Source of the DNA: Hymenopellis radicata
Taxonomy: Eukaryota > Basidiomycota > Agaricomycetes > Agaricales > Physalacriaceae
DNA length: 64,000 nt
Assembly (NCBI GenBank): GCA_015501595.1
Contig: JADNRX010000102.1
Coordinates: 90,639 to 154,638 of the forward strand
Reading direction: 5' to 3'
Positions 31,567 through 42,139 of this stretch are shown piece by piece. Both the position numbers and the translations under genes were made by a program. The notes beneath the pieces are model-generated. The model was not told the DNA's origin and ran no database searches. It saw only the letters and a program-made list of their open reading frames with translations. Each line of letters begins with the position of its first letter. The stretch's first letter is position 1.

Positions 31567-33607
31567 ATTTCGGGTAAACGAGCACCAAAACAGCCATCTA
31601 GAGACCCCAAGTCAGGGCGTTTCGTAGCGGTTCCCCGTACCGGCGAACCTTCCACAAGTTCTTCATCAACCAATCCTTCGACAAGTGCCTCTTCGGGCCT
31701 TGTTCACGTTCCATCCCGACCTCAGTCTCCATCGAGTCCTTTGGGCCCGAGCGGACCAACCACTCCTTTTGTGTCACCTTCCCCGGAAGTTGAGGAACAC
31801 TCTCAATCTCCCTTTTCACCCTTGTCCCCATCACCGCCTTCGGGAATACAGGATATTGCAGCTGAGATATCAAGCCTTGCGTTAGGCCAGATAATACTAT
31901 CAAAACTTCAGCTCGGTCATATTTTGAACCGGCCGTCTTCGGCACCAGTCCCATCGACATCTTCACAGGCGTTGGCCCAGCCCCCGGTACTTCCTCCAGT
32001 AGCGAACCCACCATTACAACAGCAGTCTCAGGCTTCTTCGCAGCCTCCAGTTGCAGCTATGTCAAAGACAATGCCATCCCGGACTGATAAGTCCGCGCCT
32101 TCCTTTTCCGGTAATCCAAAGGATTTGGAGGATTACCTCGAAGATGTAGTCCGCGTCTGTCAAGACTGTGGCAAAAATGATGAGAAAGACTTCGTTGAGG
32201 CCGCCCTCCATTATCTCTCAGCGGATGATCGAGAGGCGTGGAAAACGTTGCCGCAAGCAAAGGCATCTCCACTGAAGTGGCCAGCGTTCAAGGACGCTGT
32301 AATGGCAATTTACCCTGGTTCGCAGACGAAGGGTCGTTATGAGCTTACGGACTTGGAAAACCTGGTTGCGGATCAGTCGCATAAAGCACCCAGGGATCTC
32401 GCTACTCTTGGCGAATATACGCGGTCTTTCAAGAAGATCGGTGCCCTTCTTGAGGAGGAGCAAGTCGTTTCTGCTTCAGAGCTATCCAGGCTCTACGTCA
32501 AGGGTTTGGGCGCGAATCTTCGCGAAATTGTCGGGCGTCGTTTGGAAATTCGTCACCCAGATCACAGTCTCTTAAGGCCACACGACCTAGCGGATATCGT
32601 GAAGGAAGCTGAATTTTGCCTGTCCGGTACTTCTACGTACACGACGTCAAGCGCCAACAAGGATAAGGCTTCGACGGTAAAAATTGAGGGTTTAGACCCT
32701 GGCGCGTTTGCGTCAGCAATCGTCACTGCGTTCACGACTGCGGGGCTCGCTGCTCAACCGATGATGAATAATGCGGTTCAACAGAGGTATGCCGCACCAA
32801 TGCAATACGCGCCGCCTCAGCAGATGCCGCAGCAGCAGCAGAGGCAAGCCTTCGTGCAGCAGCCAATTCAGCCATCTCAGCAGCCCGTCATGCCTCTACG
32901 TCCTCCGCGAAGGCCTAGAGAATGTTACTGTGGCGGGACTTGCCAGACCTGGAGGGCGTGTCGCGTTCATCAGGAAGATATGGCGAACGGCACTCTGGCC
33001 GTGGACTCTAATGGTCGGAGCATGTTGCGAAATGGCTCCCGTACTTGGCCCAGAGGTCCTGGCACGCTTCATGACCGTGTCTTGCAGTGGAACCGAGAGA
33101 ATCCAGATGCTCGGCTTCCTAGCGGGCAGACGTTTTTGTTGGAGACCATCCCGTCGCGAAAAGACTATTCGCGTATTCCTCTGTCTGCCTCCATCGTTCC
33201 TGCAACGGCGTTTGAGAGCGTAATAGCAGAGCAGCAGGCGAACAGTTACTGGGACGCAAATATCGCCGCAGCGTATAACGCCACAGGCGGTCGTCTTGGT
33301 CCTCCGATGCCACCTGGGAAGCATGTCATCGCCGGGAGAGGTCAGCGCAACGCCTCGCATGGTTACAACCTGCGTACCAGACAGCCGGCGAACAACGTCC
33401 CGGTAGAGCAAGAAGCACCTGCAGGTCCTACTCCCACGTCTTCCGATCCTCCTCCTCCGCCCAAGTCTCCAGTACCTCCAGTACCTCCAAAGGCTCCAGA
33501 GATTGTCTCTGAGGCGCATGTCGAGGACCCGTTCGCGCACATCGAGGACGTCTTCGACGCGGGTGACGATTCAGATGAAGACGCGACGATTGCTGCCGCG
33601 TTGAGGT
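31567..33607 (+). CDS. Ty3 gag, first part (split by copia 2)
   Basis: A long frame covers a Pro/Ser-rich N-terminal region and a retrotransposon capsid domain at roughly residues 180–370 (SAPSFSGNPKDLEDYLED; HYLSADDREAWKTL; TLGEYTRSFKKIGALLEE; RLYVKGLGANLREIVGRR). A Gln-rich stretch and a Cys cluster (CYCGGTCQTWRACRVH) follow. There is no canonical zinc knuckle. The frame is open from inside the LTR but has no early ATG: the expected start site reads CACC-ATT-TCG at 31563–31572. Copia 2 inserted at 33608; the frame resumes in phase at 36928. Confidence 0.85.
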
Positions 33608-33766
33608 TGTTAAAGGCGAGAAATTGTATGACTCAGCGTCGAGCTCAATAAGTGTATTGCCTGATCGGAGAGAGACCCTAACGGTTCTCTTTCCGATACA
33701 GGTGTGTAACGTTGTATCTACTATGTACAGTATTCTAAACGGTTCTCTTTCCGATACAGTTTGATA
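33608..33766 (+). repeat. Copia 2 5' LTR
   Basis: Begins TGTTAAAGGCG and ends CAGTTTGATA. ACGGTTCTCTTTCCGATACAG occurs twice inside it. Confidence 0.94.
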
Positions 33767-33889
33767 GGTTATGGGCCCCGTTCAGCTCTGAACCGAATAA
33801 ATTTTATTGCGCTGCTCATTACAAGATCCTGCGCACACTGAAACATCACATCGTCTTTCCATCCTATTGTAACACTCGGACTTTATTCG

Positions 33890-35759
33890 ATGTCGAACAC
33901 CCAGACCCAAAGTAGCGACGATGAGAAGGATTGGAAGGGGCTAAAGTTGACTCCTATCAAAGTGGAGGAAGATGGGACCAATAACTTCACCGAGTTCAAG
34001 CGAAAAGCGGAGGTGGATCTTGAAGCCGCTGGATATTGGCGATATGTCGATGGTCCCGACTACAAACCGCCCATTATTCCGGAGCTCAGGCGGACCGTGC
34101 AGGTTCAAGGCATCGACAGCACCGGAGCAGCGGGTACATTGACAGTGCCGGGAAACGAGGCTGACGTTGAGACGGCAAAGAAGAAGGCTGAGGACTGGTT
34201 GTTGGCAGACAAGAAGGCGCTCTCCGTCATCCTCAAAGCCATTCCCATTCGGAAGTTGTTTGTCGTCCAAAACTGCCACACTGCTCATGACACCTGGTGC
34301 ACGCTCAAGAAGGAGTTCGAACCTGCGAACGCAGTCATTGCCGTTACTCTCCATCAACAGATTACTGGTTTTCGATGCCAACCTGGCGATGATCCAGTCC
34401 ACTGGTGTGAGGTAATGTTCCAACTCTACGGCAAACTGCAGGATGCCGACCCGAACGCCATGACGGACACCGAATTCGCTAGGCAGCTCATTACGCTCAT
34501 GACCGACTCTGAAGACTGGAGATACTGCCGGACTCGCTTCGTGAAAGCCTTCGATTGGGAGATGTCATCAATAAGCCTTTGACATCTACAGAAGTTATCG
34601 ACCGACTGAAGGCAGAGGAGGTAGAAAAGAAGATCGCACCTTCAATCGTATCTATTAACGCGTTAATTGCCGGGTGTAGCAAGACTCATGCGGCTGAGCA
34701 AGCCGTTCCTGGTGTCTACGCTGCAAACCAGGCAGCGCGCAGAGATGACAGAGCACAGCTGCGCACTGCCAAACGTCCGATTCCTTATAAACCCCCAACA
34801 ACGCAGTCGCCTAATCTGCGAAAATCCATTTTGCGAGACGCCGGTTGGGCATATGAAGGATAATTGTTTTGCGTATGGCGGGGGAAAGGTCGGCAAGTAT
34901 CCGGTGAATTTCCGTGGTAGGAAGGATGTCCATCTCTCTCCCGAGGCGAGAATTTATGCGCGACGAAAGCAAGCGCTGGATGCGAACAAGAGTGGTAGTT
35001 CTGGCGGTCGTTTTGCTGGAATGGCTGATGTTGGCATGGAAGGGGATGAAGAAGAGGTGAAGGACATTGCCATGATGGTTAAAGAAGAGGAAGGTGAAGG
35101 AGGAGTAGTGGTTAAAGAAGAAGGAGATAATGTTTTTGGGACGATTGAGGATGAATTTGCGTTTATGCTCGATGCACCGAGCGTCGACGATGGTGATGAG
35201 ATCACTATTGACGAGGAGGTCCAAGTCAACGCTGTCGCTCTCAATCTTGAGGTTCCGCAAGACGATACCGTCAATCACGACACAGGCGCTTCGCGTCAAT
35301 ATATTCCATAGGCGCGAGCTATTCGGCGACTACGTCTCCTTCGATAATCCACTCAATGTCCATGGATTTGGGGCGAATCTTTCTGCACAAGCTGTTGGGA
35401 AAGGAAAAGTCGTTTTGAAGGCGACGTACGATGGCATGGCGCGTCATTTCTCTGTCTCGAACGCCCTTCACATTCCAACTGCCCGTTGCAATCTTCTTTC
35501 CGGCTCACGACTTGATAGAAAAGGAGTCAATACGCGAACTGGTGGCGGGAGAATTACCTACCTCAATGCGGCGGAAGTTCCATTTGCCTCTGGCACCATT
35601 GTCAAGGATTTGTACAAGATGGATGTGGAAGCAGTGGAAGCAGATGACCTGGGTCCGACCCCAGACTTGATCGCGGCAACCGTGCCATCCGTAACTTCTC
35701 TTTTTGGACCCGGCGTTGACAGCGACGAGGCTAAACGCCTGGGTTTTATCATCGTCTAA
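33890..35759 (+). pseudogene. Copia 2 gag and protease region
   Basis: The ATG at 33890 opens gag (AAGYWRYVDGP; WLLADKKALSVILKAIP; LHQQITGFRCQPGDD). The frame shifts near 34555–34580 and again near 34800. A zinc-knuckle-like motif (CENPFCETPVGHMKDNC) is followed by an acidic stretch and the protease start (DTGASR). Then NALHIPTARCNLLSGSRL, characteristic of copia protease/pre-integrase, runs to a stop at 35759. No integrase follows. Confidence 0.85.
35045..35308 (+). repeat. Inverted duplication, arm 1
   Basis: About 264 bp of the gag/protease joint reappears in reverse orientation at 35806–36068, with about 500 bp between. Only a few base differences were noticed. Confidence 0.92.
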
Positions 35760-35805
35760 TGGGTCATATAGACGTTAAAGGGCTCAAGCGCACGACGACT
35801 GGACT

Positions 35806-36068
35806 GGAATATATGGCGCGAAGCGCCTGTGTCGTGATTGACGGTATCGTCTTGCGGAACCTCAAGATTGAGAGCGACAGCGTTGACTTGGACCTCCTCG
35901 TCAATAGTGATCTCGTCACCATCGTCGACGCTCGGTGCATCGAGCATAAACGCAAATTCATCCTCAATCGTCCCAAAAACATTATCTCCTTCTTCTTTAA
36001 CCACTACTCCTCCTTCACCTTCCTCTTCTTTAACCATCATGGCAATGTCCTTCACCTCTTCTTCATCA
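35806..36068 (-). repeat. Inverted duplication, arm 2
   Basis: Reverse-complement copy of 35045–35308. It creates a plus-strand frame that is only the antisense of gag/protease fused to RNase H. A transcript through both arms would fold into a long hairpin. Confidence 0.92.
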
Positions 36069-36769
36069 CTCGAAATTTTCCTTACACAGCTATCGTTGGG
36101 AAGTGCATGTATCTAGCTACCTGCACGAGACCTGACATCGCTTACACTGTTCGCGAGTTGGCGCGTTTTATGTCCAACTATGGCCCGACTCATATCACTG
36201 CCGCCAAGCACCTTCTACGCTATTTGAAGGGCACGACTTCTTATGGTATCCTTCTGGGAGGCGGTCTGGAAACCTTACAACCTCTCATGAAGGCCCTGAC
36301 AGATTCCGATTGGGGCATGGGCGACACGCGCAAGTCGGTATCAGGCTTTCTCATCATGTTGGGTAATTCACCGTTATCCTGGAGCTCAAAGCAACAGGCA
36401 GTCGTTGCGCTTTCCTCGTGCGAAGCCGAGTACTTGGCTACGACCCATTGTGCACGGGACCTTCTCTGGTTCAGAAATTTACTGGCCGAGTTAAGTGTCC
36501 CTCAAATTCAGCCAACATCGTTGTTTTGCGATAATCAAGGCACCGTCGCCTGTACGCACGACCCGCATGCTCATTCCAAAATGAAGCATATCGCTATTCG
36601 CGAGCATTTCATACGTGACTGCGTTATGAAACGCTTGATTAACGTGATCCACGTTTCAAACAAGGAGAATATTGCGGACTTGTTTACGAAACCTCTTCAT
36701 CGACTTATGCATGGACGTTGGATAAAGATGTTGCGACTTGACTCGACGCACGTCAAGGAGGGGTGTTAA
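36069..36769 (+). pseudogene. Copia 2 RT tail and RNase H
   Basis: The frame reads PYTAIVGKCMYLATCTRPDI, KHLLRYLKGTTSYGI, LTDSDWGMGDTRKSVSGF, ALSSCEAEYLATTH, MKHIAIREHFIRD and NKENIADLFTKPLH. These are the end of the copia RT and the RNase H domain. Upstream RT catalytic motifs are lost. Confidence 0.9.
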
Positions 36770-36922
36770 AGGCGAGAAATTGTATGACTCAGCGTCGAGC
36801 TCAATAAGTGTATTGCCTGATCGGAGAGAGACCCTAACGGTTCTCTTTCCGATACAGGTGTGTAACGTTGTATCTACTATGTACAGTATTCTAAACGGTT
36901 CTCTTTCCGATACAGTTTGATA
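36764..36922 (+). repeat. Copia 2 3' LTR
   Basis: Same length and, by eye, same sequence as the 5' LTR. The stop region of the RNase H frame overlaps its first bases. Confidence 0.94.
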
Positions 36923-36927
36923 GAGGT

Positions 36928-37814
36928 CGTCTCCGAAGCAGGCCGTCCAGGAGCCCGCGCGTGCTGTGGTTGAGCCGGATCTGGTACCACCGGTGCCCAC
37001 ATTCAAGAGCCGAAACCCTTTGCGGCAGGACAACCGCCAGTATAGGACACAGACGCCTCTCTCCCCTGAAGAGAAGGAGGCCGCAGACCGTGCGTTCAAG
37101 TCCGTAATGGAAGGCACGACTACAATCTCGAACCGGGATCTTCTTGCGATTGCCCCAGACTTGAGGAGGCGCGTCAAGGCTGTCGTGTCAGCAAGGCGTG
37201 TCCCAGAGCCTGGTGTCGCGAATACAGCCGAGGTTCGTTTCACTGAAATGGTCGAACGCGATGCATCTGGCCGGACGAAAGAGGAGCGGGTCGAGGCGTT
37301 TTACACCTCATTGTCGAACACCGGCGTCGTCGTGGGAGCACAGACTCAAGCTTTGAAGGCTATAATTCCGACGATCAATCACCGATTTGAGGCCGAGGCC
37401 ATCCTTGATGAAGGAGCCCAGATCGTGGCTATGTCTAGTCACGTGTGGCGAGCCACGAACCTCCCCATGGACAGGGAAATTAAAATCTCCGTCCAGTCTG
37501 CAAATAAAGGTGTTGATGAGTCACTTGGCATGTGCCGTAACGTCCCGTTTACGATTGGCGACTTGACTATGTTCCTGCAAGTCCACGTTATCGATGGGGT
37601 TGCATACGACATCTTGTTAGGTCGTCCCTTTAGCGTTCTTGGAGAGACGATCACCCAGAATTACATGGATGGGAGTCAAGCGCTTACCATTCATGACCCG
37701 AATTCTGGTCAGGTCGTGACGGTCCCTACCCATACACGTGGTAACCCTCGTTTCGCTCCCACTGTGGATCTATTCGACTCGGACGCCGGTCAATCTTCCT
37801 TCCGAAAGGACTAA
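36928..37814 (+). CDS. Ty3 gag, second part, with aspartic protease
   Basis: The frame continues gag in phase after the copia 2 target duplication. It contains a region with PLSPEEKEAADRAFKSVMEG and a retropepsin-like domain with ILDEGAQIVAMS and the second motif YDILLGRPF. The catalytic triad reads D-E-G rather than D-S/T-G. A TAA at 37812–37814 ends the frame. Confidence 0.85.
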
Positions 37815-37823
37815 ATTGAGTCA

Positions 37824-40800
37824 ATGGATTTTAAACGGAATGAAGAAGTCGCCTTGGTCATTACGGTAACACACAACTCGGATAACTCGAATAGGACGCC
37901 TCAATTCGGAAAACCTTTAGACGATCAAAACGTCTTTAAGGATTCCACTTCTATACCTAATTTCACCATCTCTGTGTCCGGTCTCACTGAGCCTCTCGTC
38001 AATGACTCTGTGAAGTCGGAAGCAGAGACCTCTTTCACTACACGCTCCTTTGTCTTGGCAGCGGCTACGTACGGTGCTGCAGACCTTCATGACACAAGGA
38101 TTCCCCTCGGTAGTTCGACTCGGCTGCATGTTCCTCCATCAGTTGCGCCCTTCGAACCTGCCTTTGTTACTATTCTCGAGAGAAACCCTCTCCACACGGT
38201 CAACATGCTCGACATCTTGGAGCCGGATCCGAATCCTACATCACATGCTCCTGTAGGAGTGTTTGCAGCAAAGAAGTATAAGAAAGTCGCGAACAGGGTG
38301 AAGCCTATCAGTACCACACTCCCTGAACACTTCCGTGTCGTCCGGGATATCAAGGGTGATCCTTTGGCAAACATGCCTACGCTTTCTCCATTTCCCGCAG
38401 AGTTCACACCTACGGGTCGCTACACTGCAGAACGAAGAGACGTCATTGATTCTCTGCACCCCGGCGACTTCCTATGGCCTGAAGAACGTAAGCTTATGCA
38501 TCACTTCATGATGCTTCAGGAAGGAGGTTTCGCCTGGGATGAAAGCGAGAAAGGACGCTTCCGAGAGGATTTCTTTCCGCCGGTCGAGATGGCTGTCGCT
38601 GCACATACTCCGTGGATCCATAAGAACATTCCAATTCCACCTGGCATCTATCAGGAGATCATCGGCATTGTCAGAGACAAGATTTCGTCTGGTGCTTACG
38701 AGCCCTCGAACTCTTCCTATCGCTCGCGTTGGTTTGCGGTCTTGAAGAAGGATGGCAAGTCTCTTCGCATCGTACACGACCTTCAACCTCTCAATAAGGT
38801 CACGATTCGGGATAGTGGTATGCTTCCCTTCGTCGAGTCGCTAGCAGAGTCGTTTGCAGGTCGCGCTTGCTATGGTGTGTTCGACTTGTTCGTGGCATTC
38901 GATCAGCGTGGCCTGGCAATTCTCTCCCGGGACTTTACGACATTTCAAACTCCGCTCGGCACATTTCGGCTTACAAAACTTCCAATGGGTTGGACAAATT
39001 CTGTGCCTATCTTGCATGGGGATGTAACGTATACGTTACGAGACGAGATTCCTGAGTTCACTATCCCCTTCATGGATGATGCTGGGATCCGAGGGCCCGC
39101 ATCCCGTTATGAGACAGCTGATGGTGGATACGAGACCCACCCAGCCAATCCAGGAATCCGGCGTTTCGTCTGGGAGCACTTTCACGCCTGGAACCGTATC
39201 GTGCAGCGCATGAAGTACATTGGCTGTACCTGGTCAGGCAAGAAAGCATACCTTTGCGTGCCAGAGGCTGTGATCGTAGGTCACAAGTGCACATACGATG
39301 GTCGCGTTCCGGAAGACTCTAAAGTTGACAAGATACGGACGTGGGGTGATTGCGCGGATCTGACGGATGTTCGTGCATTCCTGGGTACCGCTGGCTTGAT
39401 GCGGAACTTCATTTGGAACTTCGCGGCGATTGCAAAGCCTCTGGTTGACTTGACGCGCAAAGACGTGCCGTTTGTTTGGGAGATGCAGCAGAAGATTGCT
39501 CAGAAGATGCTGAAAGATGCGATCATGGCGTCTCCGGCACTGCGTCCTCTTGAATACACATCTGGTCTTCCAATCATCCTTTGTGTGGACACAAGCATAA
39601 TCGCAGTAGGCTTCGGGCTGTTCCAGGAGGATGCCGAGGATGCTTCCTTGCGATATCCCAACCGGTTCGGGTCCATCCCTTTGTCCGCACGGGAGTCAAA
39701 CTACAGTCAACCTAAGCTGGAGCTGTACGGTTTGTACCGCGCGATGAAGTCGATGCAGCTCTACATCGTGGGTGCACAGAACTTGGTCGTCGAGGTCGAT
39801 GCTACGGCAATCAAGGGCATGCTCAACAATCCTGACATTAACCCAAGTGCCACCATAAATCGTTGGGTTGCGGGTATTCTTCTGTTCACCTTTACCCTGG
39901 TTCACGTTCCAGGTGTCAAGCATGGCGTGGATGGTCTCTCTCGTCGTCGCCCATTCCCTGAGGACACGCCAGACGACCCTGAGGATGGTGAATGGCTTGA
40001 CCGTCGATATGCATTCATGTCAATCGTGAACGCGTCGGATGTATCCCGGTACCGGTCGTCGCGAGTTGCCGTGATGAACACAGCTGTGGCATCGATGCCG
40101 AGGTATTGGTACGACCCTCGGAACCCTAATGCGGATGCATCACATGCTCACGTTCTGCCACATTCCGCCAAAATCATCCAGATGGACGCGCGTATTACGC
40201 AAGTCCGTGCGTTCTTGGACAATCTGTCGTTCCCGGATTCCATGACGCCGCGGGAGCGCGAGGCCCTTATTGACTATGCCTCTCGCTTCTTTGTCAAGGA
40301 TGGTTTGCTTTGGCGCAGAGCTGTTAACGGCCAGCATCAAACATATGTCGAGCCTGCCACCCGGATCGCAGTTCTCAAGGCAGCGCATGATGGCCTTGGA
40401 CACAAGGGTGCTTTTTCTGTTCGATTCAACATTCTTCTCCGTTATTGGTGGCCTGGCTTGATGGAGGACATTAAATGGTTCCTTCAGACTTGTCATGACT
40501 GTCAGCTCAGACGGACTTTCAAATGGCATATTCCTCCGGTAGTCGCTCAGCCGTCTACCCTCTTCTCAAAAGTCTATATAGACACCTTCTTCATGCCTCG
40601 TGCAGGCGGCTTCAAGTTCATCATTCATGCCCGGGACTCCCTCACCGCGTATCCCGAGTTCCGTCTTCTGCGCCACGAAAATGCGAACGCAATCGCTTCT
40701 TTCATCTATGAGGAATTAATCTGTCGTTGGGGATCTCTGCGCGAAATCGTCACTGATAACGGTGCAGCTTTCCTCTCGGCAATGGCAGTCCTCGAGAAGC

Positions 40801-41522
40801 AGCATGGTGTGAAGCATATCCGCATTTCAGGCTACAACTCGCAAGCGAACGGCGTCATCGAGAACAGGCATTACGATGTTCGGGAAGGCCTTCTCAAGCT
40901 TTGCAGAGGCAATGAAAAGACTTGGTACCGTTATGCCCATGCTATGATCTGGGCGGAGCGAGTCACTGTCTTAAAAGCTCTGGGGATGAGCCCATATCGG
41001 GCCGTCACTGGGCAAGAACCTCTTCTTCCTCTGGATTTCATCCAGGCAACATGGCTCACAACTCCTCCGTCTCGTCTTCTGACTCATGACGAGCTCATCG
41101 TTCAACGGGCATTGGAGTTGCTCAGCCGACAGGAAGAGTTGGATAAGTTGTCATCCGATGTCTACGCGTCCCGTGTGGCGGCAGCTAAGCGTTGGGCGGA
41201 TCTAAATGCTCAGCGTATTCGTGATTTCAATTTCAAAAGAGGGTCGCTCGTGTTAATGGAGAACACACGGGCACGAAAGACTCTCCCAGATAAGGCAAAG
41301 GCGCGTTACTTTGGACCTCTCGTAGTCCTATTCCGCAATCGTGGTGGAGCATATCACCTTTGTGAGCTCAACGGCGCCGCTTTGAATTATCCGGTCTCGG
41401 CGCGTCGCGTCATGCCTTATCTCGCTCGCGCTGCTGTCCCTCTTCCTCCCGGTTTCCTGGCTGGTCTGGCTCAAGAACGAGTGGACGAGTTGGAGGCTTC
41501 TGAAGACGGTGGTGTAGAGTAG
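37824..41522 (+). CDS. Ty3/gypsy pol: RT, RNase H, integrase
   Basis: The 1232-aa frame starts with an ATG 9 nt after the gag-protease TAA and in the same frame. RT spans about residues 280–460 (WFAVLKKDGKSLRIVHDLQP; FDLFVAFDQ; LTKLPMGWTNS; FMDDAG as the catalytic box). RNase H lies near 580–690 (LCVDTSIIAVGFGLFQ). The integrase zinc-binding HHCC is near 850–890 (HDGLGHKG, TCHDCQLRR). The catalytic core is at about 915–1015 with D (YIDTFF), D (VTDNGAAF) and E (NGVIENRH). A C-terminal domain includes FKRGSLVLMENTRARK. All catalytic residues I know for the family are present and the frame is unbroken, so pol looks functional. Confidence 0.93.
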   Translation: MDFKRNEEVALVITVTHNSDNSNRTPQFGKPLDDQNVFKDSTSIPNFTISVSGLTEPLVNDSVKSEAETSFTTRSFVLAAATYGAADLHDTRIPLGSSTRLHVPPSVAPFEPAFVTILERNPLHTVNMLDILEPDPNPTSHAPVGVFAAKKYKKVANRVKPISTTLPEHFRVVRDIKGDPLANMPTLSPFPAEFTPTGRYTAERRDVIDSLHPGDFLWPEERKLMHHFMMLQEGGFAWDESEKGRFREDFFPPVEMAVAAHTPWIHKNIPIPPGIYQEIIGIVRDKISSGAYEPSNSSYRSRWFAVLKKDGKSLRIVHDLQPLNKVTIRDSGMLPFVESLAESFAGRACYGVFDLFVAFDQRGLAILSRDFTTFQTPLGTFRLTKLPMGWTNSVPILHGDVTYTLRDEIPEFTIPFMDDAGIRGPASRYETADGGYETHPANPGIRRFVWEHFHAWNRIVQRMKYIGCTWSGKKAYLCVPEAVIVGHKCTYDGRVPEDSKVDKIRTWGDCADLTDVRAFLGTAGLMRNFIWNFAAIAKPLVDLTRKDVPFVWEMQQKIAQKMLKDAIMASPALRPLEYTSGLPIILCVDTSIIAVGFGLFQEDAEDASLRYPNRFGSIPLSARESNYSQPKLELYGLYRAMKSMQLYIVGAQNLVVEVDATAIKGMLNNPDINPSATINRWVAGILLFTFTLVHVPGVKHGVDGLSRRRPFPEDTPDDPEDGEWLDRRYAFMSIVNASDVSRYRSSRVAVMNTAVASMPRYWYDPRNPNADASHAHVLPHSAKIIQMDARITQVRAFLDNLSFPDSMTPREREALIDYASRFFVKDGLLWRRAVNGQHQTYVEPATRIAVLKAAHDGLGHKGAFSVRFNILLRYWWPGLMEDIKWFLQTCHDCQLRRTFKWHIPPVVAQPSTLFSKVYIDTFFMPRAGGFKFIIHARDSLTAYPEFRLLRHENANAIASFIYEELICRWGSLREIVTDNGAAFLSAMAVLEKQHGVKHIRISGYNSQANGVIENRHYDVREGLLKLCRGNEKTWYRYAHAMIWAERVTVLKALGMSPYRAVTGQEPLLPLDFIQATWLTTPPSRLLTHDELIVQRALELLSRQEELDKLSSDVYASRVAAAKRWADLNAQRIRDFNFKRGSLVLMENTRARKTLPDKAKARYFGPLVVLFRNRGGAYHLCELNGAALNYPVSARRVMPYLARAAVPLPPGFLAGLAQERVDELEASEDGGVE

Positions 41523-42139
41523 TCCCTGTGTTTGGTTGGCTTTCGGAAAATGTAAAAACAATTCTTGGTTTCGAAATATCGCTCGTCTCTTCTCTCGCTA
41601 TCTTCTGGCCTTTGGGTGACTGGACCCATTGGCGTTCCTCGTTTCTGAGGACAGGTGACTGGACCTGCTCCTCCTCTATCTTCTTGGGTGGATGACTGGA
41701 TCCCCCATCGCGCGCGGCCGAGCCTGATCAGCTCGGCACTGCTGATCAAGTCTGGATTGTTCTCGTCTTATGTTCTTATCACGCCACTCATGATTTTCTG
41801 CGATAATCATTCAACATGTACGGGGCCCTTACGAATCTCGATGATTTCTGGTCACTGAGACCAGAACGACACGGGCCTGCTATGGCCATTTATGTTTGGT
41901 TTAGGCCTTCACGACTATCTCACGTGTCTTCTATCTCACGTGTCTTTGCGCCACGGCAGATGGCGTTCAAGTAACAGAAAAGAAAGAAAAATTCTGAGAA
42001 TTCAAAAACAAGAACAAGAAAGATAAAATTTGTTCGTGACGTTCTACATTTCAAGATATGATTGATTCTCCTCCGTGCTATGCGGCTCATTTCGTTTTGC
42101 CTCCCCCATCCGAGTGTCCGTCAGTCCCCGCCACCTCCT
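41523..42139. other. Spacer between pol and antisense gene
   Basis: No gene. Near 41615–41700 the motif GTGACTGGA(C/T)C recurs three times, and TGATCAGCTCGGCACTGCTGATCA is partly palindromic. The stretch is the 3' side of both the sense pol and the antisense gene, so it may hold transcript ends for both. Confidence 0.4.

Larger units (their letters stand above)
33608..36922 (+). mobile_element. Ty1/copia element 2, rearranged and non-autonomous
   Basis: GAGGT is duplicated at 33603–33607 and 36923–36927. The LTRs of 159 bp look identical. The PBS is again GGTTATGGGC (33767–33776) and the purine tract AAGGAGGGG is at 36755–36763. Gag and protease are present with frameshifts; integrase and most of RT are missing and replaced by an inverted copy of the gag/protease joint. 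RNase H is present. It must have been mobilised by enzymes from another copy. Confidence 0.93.

Noticed and set aside
35759..36068. N-terminal part of a plus-strand frame fused to RNase H
   Set aside because: It is the reverse complement of the gag/protease region produced by the inverted duplication, not a new domain.
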